64,000 nucleotides of DNA from contig JAQFVV010000064.1 of assembly GCA_028023455.1 (NCBI GenBank), positions 1,397,825 through 1,461,824 on the forward strand, read 5' to 3'. This document shows positions 13,838-23,504 of this stretch, piece by piece (positions within the stretch are counted from its first letter, which is position 1; every line of letters begins with the position of its first letter). Under the pieces are notes generated by a model. The model did no database searches. It was not told the DNA's origin and saw only the letters and a list, made by a program, of their open reading frames with translations. A program made the translations under genes and the position numbers. Source of the DNA: Epiperipatus broadwayi. Taxonomy: Eukaryota > Onychophora > Udeonychophora > Euonychophora > Peripatidae.

Positions 13838-14365
13838 ACTTTAGGTTTGTTATTTTTTTAAAGATTAGCAAACTTTATATTTAAAAAATGAATTTTTGAA
13901 TTCAACTTAATTAAAAAAAATATTATGAATATGAACTTATATTTAAAAAATTAGTTTTTGAATTCAAGTTAATTTTAAAAAATGGTACTATAAAATGGTA
14001 CGTTAGTATTAGTTAAGCTATGATGTATTACGCTTAACATATTTTCTGCTGGTAAGGTTTCATCAAAGGTTTGATAAACGATGTCATGGCAACAAAGACA
14101 CTGGCATGACTAATCCATGGGAATGGTGATTTTTGTTCGTGATGACCAGCGAGATTGAAAAAGTTGAGAGACCTATGTGAAATTTTGTTCTTTCTCTGTC
14201 TTTTGTGGTTTTGCTATCAGTATGAGCACATCGCCAATTTTCAATGTTCAGTTTATTAAATTTAAATTTTTTATTTATGTTGTATTCGTAATATTTTTTT
14301 TTAATTAACTTGAATTCAGAAACTCATTTTTTAAATATAAAGTTTGCTAAACCTAAAGTGATACT
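13838..14365. mobile_element. Short DNA-transposon-like element with about 75-bp inverted ends
   Basis: CACTTTAGGTTT...AGCAAACTTTATATTT plus a GAATTCAA(C/G)TTAATT block at 13838-13922 recurs inverted at 14287-14362. The left arm is partly duplicated in tandem (second copy 13935-13985). The core 14075-14220 resembles the inverted core of the element at 9380-9560, so the two probably belong to one family. No transposase is present; superfamily unassigned. Confidence 0.5.
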
Positions 14366-14918
14366 TCCCCAGCAATGAAAATATACTTCCAAAGTTAGAA
14401 TAGTAATTGCTGGATGATTACATCACAGTAGCACTAATCCCAACCTACCCTTTGTTAAGATGGTAGAAAATATAATTTATACATGAGAGATTCTAAAATA
14501 AAAACAAGAGTTATTTTCATCTAAGTTATATGTTGGCTAGAATCAACATAGTTAAAACTTATTGTTATTTATCACATTGTGGCCACCAAAGTCAGGAGTG
14601 GTAATATGTAAATGAAAAGATAAAAGTAGGAATAATTTTAAATTTTTAATATTCTACTGTCTTTTGTTAAACAAAATTATATAATTCATTTTGTTATAAT
14701 TAATTAATTTTAGTTCATAGACAATATGATAAAAAAACATTTCTATCTTCAAAAAAAATTATCTTATTTGCAAATAATATTAAAATTGCACAAATTGATA
14801 TTTCTAACATATAAATAATTCCTTATTTATTATAAATATGATTTTGTGCAATTTTATTGATACAATATTTGGGAAAACAAGATAGAATACATATAATGCA
14901 ATATATATATATATATGT
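14366..14918. other. AT-rich spacer
   Basis: No gene or recognisable repeat apart from a short TA run at about 14901-14916 next to the Penelope end. Confidence 0.5.
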
Positions 14919-15000
14919 TAAAACGAAGATTTGCACGGGTTAAATATATAAAATACATATTTTGAGGGTTCATCCGTGTTAAAAACTTTTAATATTAATA

Positions 15001-15039
15001 TACTGACGTTTCGACTTGGTCACACAAGCCATCCACAGA
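15001..15039 (-). ncRNA. Hammerhead-like motif in the PLE-A terminus (degenerate core)
   Basis: Mirror of 17282-17320. Stem II GGCTTG/CAAGTC (6 bp, one G-U) with loop TGTGAC is followed by GAAAC and GTC. The upstream core reads CTGTGGA plus one extra T instead of CTGANGA. Known PLE termini carry hammerheads; this one is probably weak or inactive as it stands. Confidence 0.5.
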
Positions 15040-15139
15040 GTTATAAAAGGTAGAAAGACAGTTGTAGAGGCGCTACAATCACTGATTTGAATAAAATGTT
15101 AAAATTCCACCAATAGCAAAAAATGTTAAATTTAGGAAT

Positions 15140-16121
15140 GTTTTTAAAAAAAATCTTTCCAAATAGGAGGAAGTTTACATGTATCATCTCGCTTATTGAT
15201 ATAATCTGGCCTTTTAAGTATCTCAATGGCTTCTCTAATTTTGCATTGGTAGAGATTATCACATCTGGATATGATCCTGGTACTAGAAAAATCAATTTAT
15301 GACCTGAATCTATAGTATGGAGTGAGAGTGCTGATGATGATGAGTGTTGTTTAACTGCATTAGCATGCTCATCTCTCCTAACACTGATGCGACGATTACT
15401 CATACCTATGTAAGAAGCTTTACAATTTTTACATGAGATTTGATAGACACCATGAGATTCAAGAGGGATTGAATCCTTAGGCTTGGTTATTATATTGCTG
15501 ATCTTTTGATGAGTAGAAAATGCTGTATCTATATTATAGTGTTTTAATATACGTCCGATACTGTCTGTAGTTCCTTTTACATATGGAACACAAATCCTAA
15601 TAGCTGATTTATCATCTTTTTGTTTCCTATTTTGTCTATTTTGGGCTTGAAATAAGGCTTTTTTTATAAATTTGTAATTATAACTATTTGCTAATAAAAC
15701 ACTATTAATATGATTTATTTCTTCTTTCAGATGTGTCTCATCTGAAAGGTTAATTGCTCTATTTAAAAGAGTTTTGGCTACAGAAACTATCTGAGTTGGG
15801 TGATGATGAGAATGGAAATGCAAATATCTGTCTGTGTGTGTATCCTTACTGTAAATAGAAAAAGATAAACTATTTGGTGTTCTGGTGACTAGAACATCAA
15901 GAAAAGGGAGTTTTCCATCAGACTCTGTCTCCATTGTAAATTTAATATGAGGATGCATATTATTTAAATGTAAGAAAAAATTATCTAATTTATTTTTTCC
16001 ATGTTGCCATATGACAAAAGTGCCATCTATGTATCTGAGCCGAATGAGAGGTTTTAAAGATGATGATTCTAAAGCTCGAGTTTCTATATATTCCATGAAT
16101 AAATCAGCTATTACTCCTGAG
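15140..16121 (-). pseudogene. PLE-A reverse transcriptase/GIY-YIG ORF, inactivated copy
   Basis: The frame (15041-16153, longest open stretch) begins within RT at PISGVIADLFMEYIE. It then has RYIDGTFVIWQHGKN, KLPFLDVLVTR, a linker, and a GIY-YIG endonuclease (GVYQISCKNC about 11 residues before YIGMSNRRISVRRDEH). The catalytic YIDD of the sister copy is YIDG here, which should abolish polymerase activity. A one-base loss near SGHK (about 15300) shifts the frame, so the C-terminal KRPDCINKRDDTYKLPPIWK segment is lost from this ORF. Confidence 0.9.
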
Positions 16122-17188
16122 ATAGGTCTCTTAAATACATATTTTGTATACAATGGACAGCATTACAGACAAGTTTTTGGTACTCCTATGGGCTCACCTA
16201 TCTCAGGAGTAATAGCTGATTTATTCATGGAATATATAGAAACTCGAGCTTTAGAATCATCATCTTTAAAATCTCTCATTTGGCTCAGATACATAGATGA
16301 CACTTGTGTCATATGACAACATGGAAAAAATAAATTAATTTTTTCTTACATTTAAATAATATGCATCCTCATATTAAATTTACAATGGAGACAGAGTCTG
16401 ATGGAAAACTCCCTTTTCTTGATGTTCTAGTCACCAGAACACCAAATAGTTTATCTTTTTCTATTTACAGAAAGGATACATACACAGACAGATATTTGCA
16501 TTTCCATTCTCATCATCACCCAACTCAGATAGTTTCTGTAGCCAAAACTCTTTTAAATAGAGCAATTAGCCTTTCAGATGAGACACATCTGAAAGAAGAA
16601 ATAAATCATATTAATAATGTTTTATTAGCAAATAGTTATAATTACAAATTTATAAAAAAAGCCTTATTTCAAGCCCAAAATAGACAAAATAGGAAACAAA
16701 AAGATGATAAATCAGCTATTAGGATTTGTGTTCCATATGTAAAAGGAACTACAGACAGTATCGGACGTATATTAAAACGCTATAATATAGATACAGCATT
16801 TTCTGCTCATCAAAAGATCAGCAATATAATAACCAAGCCTAAGGATTCAATCCCTCTTGAATCTCATGGTGTCTATCAAATCTCATGTAAAAATTGTAAA
16901 GCTTCTTACATAGGTATGAGTAATCATCGCATCAGTGTTAGGAGAGATGAGCATGCTAATGCAGTTAAACAACACTCATCATCATCAGCACTCTCACTCC
17001 ATACTATAGATTCAGGTCATAAAATTGATTTTTCTAGTACCAGGATCATATCCAGATGTGATAATCTCTACCAATGCAAAATTAGAGAAGCCATTGGGAT
17101 ACTTAAAAGGCCAGATTGTATCAATAAGCGAGATGATACATATAAACTTCCTCCTATTTGGAAAGATTTTTTTAAAAAACATTCCTAA
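16122..17188 (+). pseudogene. PLE-A reverse transcriptase/GIY-YIG ORF, interrupted copy
   Basis: RT fragment with GTPMGSPISGVIADLF and intact YIDD (RYIDDTCVI, about 16290-16314), then a TGA where the sister copy has TGG (Trp), and a 4-base deletion about 30 bases later. The frame resumes at 16361 (MHPHIKFTMETESDGKLPFL) and stays open through the GIY-YIG domain (GVYQISCKNC, YIGMSNHRISVRRDEH) to DDTYKLPPIWKDFFKKHS and a stop at 17188. The order RT then GIY-YIG is diagnostic of EN+ Penelope-like elements. It encodes no active RT, but the endonuclease part is unbroken. Confidence 0.9.
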
Positions 17189-17281
17189 ATTTAACATTTT
17201 TTGCTATTGGTGGAATTTTAACATTTTATTCAAATCAGTGATTGTAGCGCCTCTACAACCGTCTTTCTACCTTTTATAACT

Positions 17282-17320
17282 CTGTGGATGGCTTGTGTGA
17301 CCAAGTCGAAACGTCAGTAT
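17282..17320 (+). ncRNA. Hammerhead-like motif in the PLE-A terminus (degenerate core)
   Basis: CTGTGGA (17282-17288), one T, stem II GGCTTG (17290-17295), loop TGTGAC, CAAGTC (17302-17307), GAAAC (17308-17312) and GTC (17313-17315). Two core positions differ from the hammerhead consensus, and only three base pairs (ACT/AGT) could form stem I. Both PLE-A arms have the same variant. Confidence 0.5.
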
Positions 17321-17390
17321 ATTAATATTAAAAGTTTTTAACACGGATGAACCCGCAAAATATGTATTTTATATATATGATTATATATAT

Positions 17391-17884
17391 ATGATTTTCT
17401 TCTATGTTTTATTGCAAATCTGTTGATAACATCATCCCACTTTTATTATTATTGTTTTTTCATATTCTGATTCAATACATAAAAATGCTAACACAGAGCT
17501 GATTTCACATTAATGTGAAACATTTAGGAATTGTTAGTAAAAAATCTACATAGTGCTTCTACAATTGCTATGCCTCGTGTATGATATTTGTTGTAGGACT
17601 TACAAATTAAAGAGGTAGAAATAGGAAATGTATTTTCATTTAATATGTAATAAAATGTCTTAATTTTCATAAAAGACATAGGCCTGGCAGACTTGAAGCC
17701 TTGATACATATGAGGTCATGTGCCCTTGCAATGCATTCGGGTCAGATCTGTTCATAAGATTAGGGGCACTGAAATTTATCTCACGCCAAGATACTTCATA
17801 CCTATGTAGCAAGTCTGCATATATATATATATATAGTGAATTGAAAGAATATTAAATCTTCAATGTGCCCTCTATCCTATTTTC
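17391..17884. other. Spacer
   Basis: AT-rich with a short TA run at 17819-17834. No gene recognised; the open frame on the minus strand at 17524-17709 has no supporting features. Confidence 0.5.
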
Positions 17885-18155
17885 TACTTCATCATCATCA
17901 TCATTATCAACCATTATCAATCCACTGCAGATGAAGGTCTCTCCAAGTTTAATCCATCTTCTCCTATCTTTAGCTTCTCCTCCACATCACCCCCTGCACA
18001 CTTTCTTATTTTATCCATCCATCTCACATGTGGTCTCTTTCTGGGTCTTTTACAATCTTTTGGAATTCAGTTAAGATTTCAATTGTCCATCGATTATCAT
18101 CACTTCTAGCAATATGTCAAGCCCAACTCCACTTCAATCTTTTAATTTTTTACTT
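17885..18155 (-). mobile_element. RTE LINE 3'-end fragment
   Basis: Minus-strand match to the last roughly 270 bases of the RTE family: LKWSWA-type segment, DDNRW, RPHVRWMDKIRK and the ATTGATAATGGTTGATAATG 3' end with (ATG)n tail at 17889-17904. Strongly 5'-truncated, coding frame broken. Confidence 0.88.
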
Positions 18156-19265
18156 AAATACTGGTAAATCGAGAATTGGAAATTTGATACCAGCTTCAAT
18201 GGGTTTCATTTTTACAGTGTTGATTAATCAGTAAAACACGACATATATCTATGCATGTATAATAAAACGTATAACAAGACTTTTACAAAGTTAGAAAGCA
18301 ACAATTTACAACTAGGAAAAAAAAAATTTTTTTCTTAATATTTATTTTATTCCTACAAATTTTTTATAATAGTTTTTAAACAATTAGATTTATTAGGAGA
18401 AAAAATCGTCTTACCTCTTCCTATATTAAAAGGCCTCTTTTTAAAATTTGCTTTTAGTGGAAAGCTTTATATAAGGATTTTTTAATCCAATGAATAATTC
18501 AAATATTCATCGAACAACAAGAACAAAATATATTCATTAAAGTACATATACTTCAGGAATAATATGTGTGCGTGTTTTTTATAAATGACAATTAAAGTCA
18601 CTATAAAGACAATGAAAGTTATAAAAAAAAATCATCAGAAAACAATGTATTAATTTAAAATGTGCATATTAATATAAATTCAAAGAAATAAAATGACAAA
18701 TTTTTTGATTGAAATAACTGATAGACTTAATACCCTTGTCATTACCGTATAATATGTACGTGTGTGTGTATAATAACTAACAAGAAACTGCATATTTAAT
18801 AATTTAATAAAGCTGAAATTAGAAATAGATTTTTTAAATACGTTTAGGAAGTATTTATAGGAAGTAGAAAGTTCCAAAAAAAATGAGAAGCCTTAAGATG
18901 AAATAAAAATATTCACATTCTAGTGCCATCTATATATATTTTAACTGAATAGTTGGGTGATTTGCTGTTGTTATATATTAAGTGAAGTGGACAAAAAGAA
19001 TTAATAAAATAGAAATAGTATAAGGTGAGTAATAAAAAATATTAATTTGCAAAAGGAAGGGAATTTGTAAATGTAGAAAAATCATAAAAAATGTATTGGC
19101 TAAAAATAAATGAAGAACAAAACGCTACGAAAAAGATTAGTAATAATCATTAGTGTATTTATCTGAAATGGATGGCGTCAAAGTTGTGAATGAGGAAGTT
19201 TGACAATGGTAAATGAAAATGTAACAATTTACTCTAGGTAAATACTTTGCATATAATAAAGATGC
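18156..19265. other. AT-rich spacer
   Basis: Nothing recognisable; no structured RNA or coding exon seen. Confidence 0.5.
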
Positions 19266-19279
19266 ATATGAGAGATTGT

Positions 19280-19327
19280 GACCTGGGCCAACTGATGAGT
19301 GCTGGTTCAGCACGAAATGCATCTTGG
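19280..19327 (+). ncRNA. Hammerhead ribozyme motif, family H1, copy 1
   Basis: All conserved core bases are present: CTGATGA (19292-19298), stem II GTGCTG/CAGCAC with loop GTT (19299-19313), GAA (19314-19316), a short stem III ATGCAT (19317-19322) and C17 (19323), followed by TTGG that pairs with CCAA (19288-19291) as stem I. Stem II is six perfect pairs closed by G-C. The outer part of stem I is degraded on the 3' side (a run of G follows). Cleavage would be after 19323. Only a short stretch around the motif is recognisable as family H1. Confidence 0.8.
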
Positions 19328-20059
19328 GGGGGCATTTGTCTTTTATTATATCCTTATTTATATGTATTTAAAAAGAATGGGGAAGTATGGAGACGTTTAT
19401 TATATCAACAAAGTACTACTATAAAAAAAATTGATATTTTTTTGTCAATGCATATTGTGAATTTTTCTTGATTTATATTCTTGAAATTAAAACCTTGTTA
19501 CTTATGATTATTTTTACTATGGCCTTTAAGGACCTTTAATATATTTGAGAGGTTCTTATTTGTAACAACGAAATTAGTTTAAACAGTTTTGTTAACATAT
19601 GTAGTTAGATTTTTATATAGTTTCAATGATATATATATATAGTGCAACAATTAATTATGATATACTGTATATAACATTTAATTTTTCCTTGCGAAGAAAT
19701 ATCTTGAACCAAGCTTATTTCGAATGTCTGCATTTTTATTACCCACCCCAAATCCCATTAAATGTCAACTATCTACCAGTGTAAAAACTTCATTCCATCC
19801 ATCCTTTCTCTATATATATGTACTTTGCAAATAATCTTTTTTCATCAGAAGATCTAGAGGAAACTAAGTCTCCTCACCAGTATTCTTAATCCACTATTTA
19901 TAATATCGTAAAAATCATCTTTTTGATTTTAAAATTTAAATTTGTCTATAGATGCTGTTACAAGCACTCTGATTAATTATTACATATATATTATTGCTCA
20001 TGATGATGATATGGTCGATTATTAATGTAATAATCATTAAATTTTACATCCTATATTTA

Positions 20060-20200
20060 ATTTCACTCTGAATTTTTGCTAATATTGACAAAAGTAAGCT
20101 TTTATACATCAGAAGCTCCAAGAGGATTCATTCTTCTTTATCCTTTGTTCCACATTTAGAATGCTATTTATACATAGCCTGAGGAAGATAAGTTTTTCCC
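20060..20200 (+). repeat. Dispersed repeat family R5, copy
   Basis: Shares a series of blocks in order with 23505-24155: 'cactctgaat', 'tatacatcag', 'ctccaagag', 'tcctttgttc', 'cacatttagaa' and a final '-aagataa-' segment. No coding capacity. Family type unknown. Confidence 0.55.
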
Positions 20201-20271
20201 TCTTAATAATATATAGATTAAGCTACATTTATTTATTATTACATTATATATGTATATACAGATATGCTATG

Positions 20272-20296
20272 ATATATATATATATATATATATATT
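20272..20296. repeat. (TA)n microsatellite
   Basis: TA run directly upstream of the PLE-B minus arm. Confidence 0.9.
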
Positions 20297-20299
20297 ATA

Positions 20300-20573
20300 A
20301 TTGAAATAATAAAATTAACGGTTTACAAACTATTACAAACAATCCTTAAATCTGCAGAAGTACTTTCAGTTAATTTTTTAAACTTGCCTCAACTGCCATT
20401 AAATTAAAAAAAAAAAAAGTGGAAGCAAACGTCATCAATTCAAATCCCACGAATCTCGTATTTTAATGTTAGCAGCTTGTCGATTTATTAAATGCATTTT
20501 ATTCCTGTTTATAAAAATTACCTCTTTAATTTTTCTTTTACTATGGTTTCTCTCTTCATGAAGAATTCTACGT
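20300..20573 (-). mobile_element. Penelope-like element PLE-B, minus arm
   Basis: Reverse complement encodes the same C-terminal sequence as the plus arm: HSKRKIKE, FINRNKMHLINRQ and ANIKI, followed by the same non-coding terminus (to about 20300). It meets the plus copy head to head near 20573. It contains only the last part of the endonuclease domain, so it is more strongly truncated than the plus arm. Confidence 0.82.
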
Positions 20574-21135
20574 TCCAAACAATATTAATAAATTAGTCAA
20601 TAATTCTAAGGATGTCATATCTGTCAAGCAGAAAAGTAATGTCATATATCCAATTTTTTGTGATTGTATGCTATCATATATAGGTGAATCTAGGTGCAAT
20701 ATTGAGAAGAGATTGAGGGAGCATGAATTGTTATATAAGCATGTAAAAAGTAAAAATAATGGTGATTCAATGTCTCCTTCAGTTTTTTTTGATCATGAAA
20801 AATCATGTAAATATAAATTTAAATTTGATTTTGAAAATGTGAAAATTCTTCATGAAGAGAGTAACCATAGTAAAAGAAAAATTAAAGAGGCAATTTTTAT
20901 AAACAGGAATAAAATGCATTTAATAAATCGACAATCTGCTAACATTAAAATATGAGATTCATGGTATTTGAATTGATGATGTTTGCTTCTGCTTTTTTTT
21001 TTTTAATTTAATAGCAGTTGAGGCAGGTTTAAGAAATTAACCAAAAGTACATCTGCGGATTTAAGGATTGTTTGTAATAGTTTGTAAACCATTAAATTTA
21101 TTATTTCAATTATAATTACAATTTTGTTTTTAATT
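20574..21135 (+). mobile_element. Penelope-like element PLE-B, plus arm
   Basis: Begins inside the GIY-YIG coding region and runs through the stop (20955) to a terminus shared with the minus arm (blocks 'gaggcaggttt', 'acatctgcggattt', 'ttgtaatagtttgtaaacc'). A different family from PLE-A. Second example in this window of two truncated PLE copies joined head to head. Confidence 0.82.
20611..20955 (+). pseudogene. PLE-B GIY-YIG endonuclease C-terminal fragment
   Basis: Reads DVISVKQKSNVIYPIFCDCMLSYIGESR... The GIY-YIG motif appears as VIY then YIGES, with a Cys-X-Cys between, followed by IEKRLREH, a variable part, and IKEAIFINRNKMHLINRQ, where a Glu and an Asn typical of this nuclease fold are visible. 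The RT part is missing because of 5' truncation, and the frame enters from non-element DNA, so no functional protein is expected. Confidence 0.8.
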
Positions 21136-21331
21136 AACGGACATTTTATTTATTATATATATATACATACACCTATATTAAAATTTAAAACTAGTATAGA
21201 ATGATATTTCTGTAGTGCAATTTTCATTACACCATTCTCACTCAAGATAGGGACTAGTTTTTAGCACTTTAACACCTTGTAAAGGCATATAATTATAAAT
21301 ATATGACCAAAAACATGTAAAAATCATTTAT

Positions 21332-21386
21332 GATCTTCAAGATTTATATTCCGTGCTGAACCAGCACTCATCAGTTAACCCAGATC
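21332..21386 (-). ncRNA. Hammerhead motif, family H1, copy 2 (one core change)
   Basis: Minus strand: GATCT-GGG-TTAA, CTGATGA (21368-21374), stem II GTGCTG/CAGCAC with loop GTT, then GGA where GAA is required, then TTGA-AGATC. Stem I pairs on both sides of an internal bulge as in the copy at 61663-61715. The A13-to-G change should inactivate it. Confidence 0.75.
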
Positions 21387-21782
21387 ACAATCTCTTACAC
21401 ATATCCTTATCATTGTTCTGCATTTATAGATAGCCAATTACTATAGTTTAATAGATAAATGTCAAACTTATTGCTCTCACAATTTTGACACACATCACTT
21501 AATGGAAATATATTAATAATTTTTATTAGTCATTTATTAGACTAGAGATTGTCCACTTAATGAATAATATTTCTGTAGTATAATTTTCACTACACCTATC
21601 TCACACTAGGTGGGAAGTGGTTTCTATTCACTTTTAATATCTTGTGAGGAGGTGTAATTATAAACATATGACCACAGACAAGATGTTTGATACCCTAGAT
21701 GTGTCCAAGTAGTTGCTAATTAAACTAGTAATTGGCTATCTGTATACACTGAACAATGATAGAGATATGTGTAAGAGATTGT

Positions 21783-21836
21783 AATCTAAGTGAACTGATG
21801 AGTGCTAGTGCAGCACAAAATATGCATTTTGAGGAT
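21783..21836 (+). ncRNA. Hammerhead motif, family H1, copy 3 (one core change)
   Basis: CTGATGA (21795-21801), stem II GTGCT/AGCAC (21802-21806, 21812-21816), then AAA where GAA is required (21817-21819). The outer AATCT...GGATC part of stem I is weakened. Probably inactive through loss of G12. Confidence 0.72.
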
Positions 21837-22127
21837 CATACATCTTTGTTTATATACTTATGATTACACCCTACCACAAAATGTTAAAAATGGATACAAA
21901 CCAGTCCTACTTTGTGTGAGAATGGTGTAATGAAAATTACACTACAGAAATATTATTCATTTAATGGATAGTCTATAGTCTAATGAATGACTTATAAAAT
22001 TTTTTAATATATTTCCATTAAGTGGTTTATGTCATGTGATGGCAGTAAGCTTGATATATCAGTTAAAGTGTAGTAATTGGCTATCTATATATACTGAACA
22101 ATGATAAAGATATATGTAAGAGATTGT

Positions 22128-22183
22128 GATCTGGGCCAACTGATGAGTGCTGTTTTAGCATGAAATATGTGATCTTATGGATT
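22128..22183 (+). ncRNA. Hammerhead motif, family H1, copy 4 (core intact)
   Basis: GATCT-GGG-CCAA (22128-22139), CTGATGA (22140-22146), stem II GTGCT/AGCAT with loop GTTTT (22147-22161, closing pair G-U), GAA (22162-22164), stem III AT...AT with a 5-nt loop, C17 at 22174. The 3' strand of stem I reads TTATGG, so pairing with CCAA needs a two-base bulge. Confidence 0.75.
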
Positions 22184-22429
22184 ATACATCTTTTTTTTTT
22201 GGGGGGGGATACATGTTTATGATTACATCCTTCCACTAAGTATTAAAAGCAAATAGAAACCAGTTTCTATCTTGTGTGAGAGAGTATTGTAGTGAAAATT
22301 ACACTACAGAAATATTATTCATTAAGTCAAGGATTTATAATACTCTATTGATCAGATGAGTGAATTAATAGAATAAATTCCCAGTAGAATTGTACACAGC
22401 ATACGACTTTTAAAACTAATACGGACATA

Positions 22430-23350
22430 ACATATACCAAGATTAGCAGCCATGTTTCTTTTTTTAATTATATATTTTTAGCTGCATAGTCAACCCTGTA
22501 ACCTTAACGAATATGTTTTACTTATTAATATTAAAATATATCAATAAATTGATTATAAACTACTATTAACTTTAAAAAATAGTAATAAATGTATTATAAA
22601 TTCCATTTACAGAAATAACAAAAGTACGACAATAAATTTTAAATAAAATAAATTTAATGTATAAACTGCAGTAAATATAATTTTTACAGTGATTTTTTTT
22701 TTAACAACAGAAAGTGACTAAAGTGGGATTATTCATGTCGGCGTTAATTACATCTTGTGAATGGAATTAATAATACATTTATTTCTATTATAAAATATAT
22801 TCCTCTTCCTTTTTATTTCTCACTTTTAATTAATATAGCATTACTACGTATTATTATAAAATAAATTTAATAAATAAAAAATAACAACGAATGGTTTTTA
22901 TCGTAGGAAAAAAAAATGAATGTATTATAAATTCCTTTCACTGAAATAACATAAAAGTACGACAATAAATTTTATTTAAAATAAATTTAATAATTCAATC
23001 TGCAGTAAATATAATTTTTACAACTAGTTTTTTTTAAGAACAAAAAGTGGCTTATTCATGTCTGTGTTAATTACATCTTGCGAATGAAATATATAGTACA
23101 TTTATTGCTATTTTTTAAAGTTAACAGGAATTTATAATCGATATATTGATATTTTTAATATTAAAAAGTAAGACATACTAGTCAAGCGGTGGTCGAGAGG
23201 TCAGCACAGCTGCCTTACAAGCAGTTGACCTGGGGTAGCGGGTTCGCTTCCCAGCCAATTCTATGACACATGAGAAAAAAAGTAAGATATACTATGTCCC
23301 TAAAAATATATAATTGAAAAATAAAGCATGGCTGCCAATCTTGGTGTCCA
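22430..23350. mobile_element. Inverted-repeat element with an internal tandem duplication
   Basis: The left arm 22430-22600 ('accaagattagcagccatg', 'aattatatatttttag', 'taatattaaa', 'ttaactttaaaaaatag') recurs inverted at 23095-23350, where a SINE (23181-23276) splits the arm. Between the arms, 22586-22800 and 22919-23115 are direct copies ('aaaagtacgacaataaattt', 'gcagtaaatataatttttac', 'gttaattacatcttg') at a period of about 333 bp. No ORF and no hammerhead core seen. Could be a foldback DNA element or another head-to-head retroposon. Confidence 0.6.
23181..23276 (+). mobile_element. tRNA-like SINE, copy 3 (complete)
   Basis: Starts GTCAAGC, perfect A box TGGTCGAGAGG, hairpin CTGC-CTTACAA-GCAG, B box GGTTCGCTTCC, ends CTATGACACATGAG plus A run. 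The flanking 18-bp direct repeats (AAAAAGTAAGACATACTA at 23163-23180; the same with one change at 23277-23294) fix both ends. The insertion interrupts the right arm of the inverted-repeat element 22430-23350, so it is younger than that element. Confidence 0.93.
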
Positions 23351-23504
23351 GAATTATCCACAATCATTCTTGATGTCCAGGGATTTCATACAAACTTTTT
23401 TTTTAAGTACTAGAAGCTCCTTTTTGTTTATTTCAATTTAATTTAGCTGCTCATTTACTTTCTTCCTAATTTTATCAACGGTAGGATTTAAAAAAATTAG
23501 AAAT

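Larger units (their letters stand above)
14920..16121 (-). mobile_element. Penelope-like element PLE-A, minus arm of a head-to-head pair
   Basis: A 5'-truncated Penelope-like retroelement reading leftwards from 16121 to its 3' terminus near 14920. It is nearly identical base for base to the plus copy that starts at 16122, so the two form a palindrome of about 2.4 kb with almost no spacer. The terminus (14920-15040) carries the GTCGAAACGTC block typical of PLE hammerhead-bearing ends. Beyond the shared terminus it continues with 'aacccgtgcaaatc', probably the start of a second terminal repeat. Confidence 0.9.
16122..17390 (+). mobile_element. Penelope-like element PLE-A, plus arm of a head-to-head pair
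   Basis: Reads rightwards from RT core motifs (NTYFVYNGQHYRQVFGTPMG) to the terminus at about 17385. It overlaps the minus copy along almost its full length but extends about 20 codons further into RT. The two arms differ by only a few substitutions and small indels, so the palindrome is young or has been homogenised. Confidence 0.9.
21160..22335. repeat. Retrozyme-like array (family H1), two inverted blocks of 345-bp monomers
   Basis: From about 21160 to 21685 roughly 1.5 monomers read on the minus strand; from about 21690 to 22335 about 1.9 monomers read on the plus strand. Each monomer holds one hammerhead, then blocks such as 'acatgtttatgattacat', 'accagtttctatcttgtgtg', 'gaaaattacactacagaaat' and 'taattggctatct'. 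The two plus-strand hammerhead cores start at 21795 and 22140, a period of exactly 345 bp. No ORF. This is the organisation described for animal retrozymes, whose circular RNAs are released by hammerheads. Confidence 0.8.
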
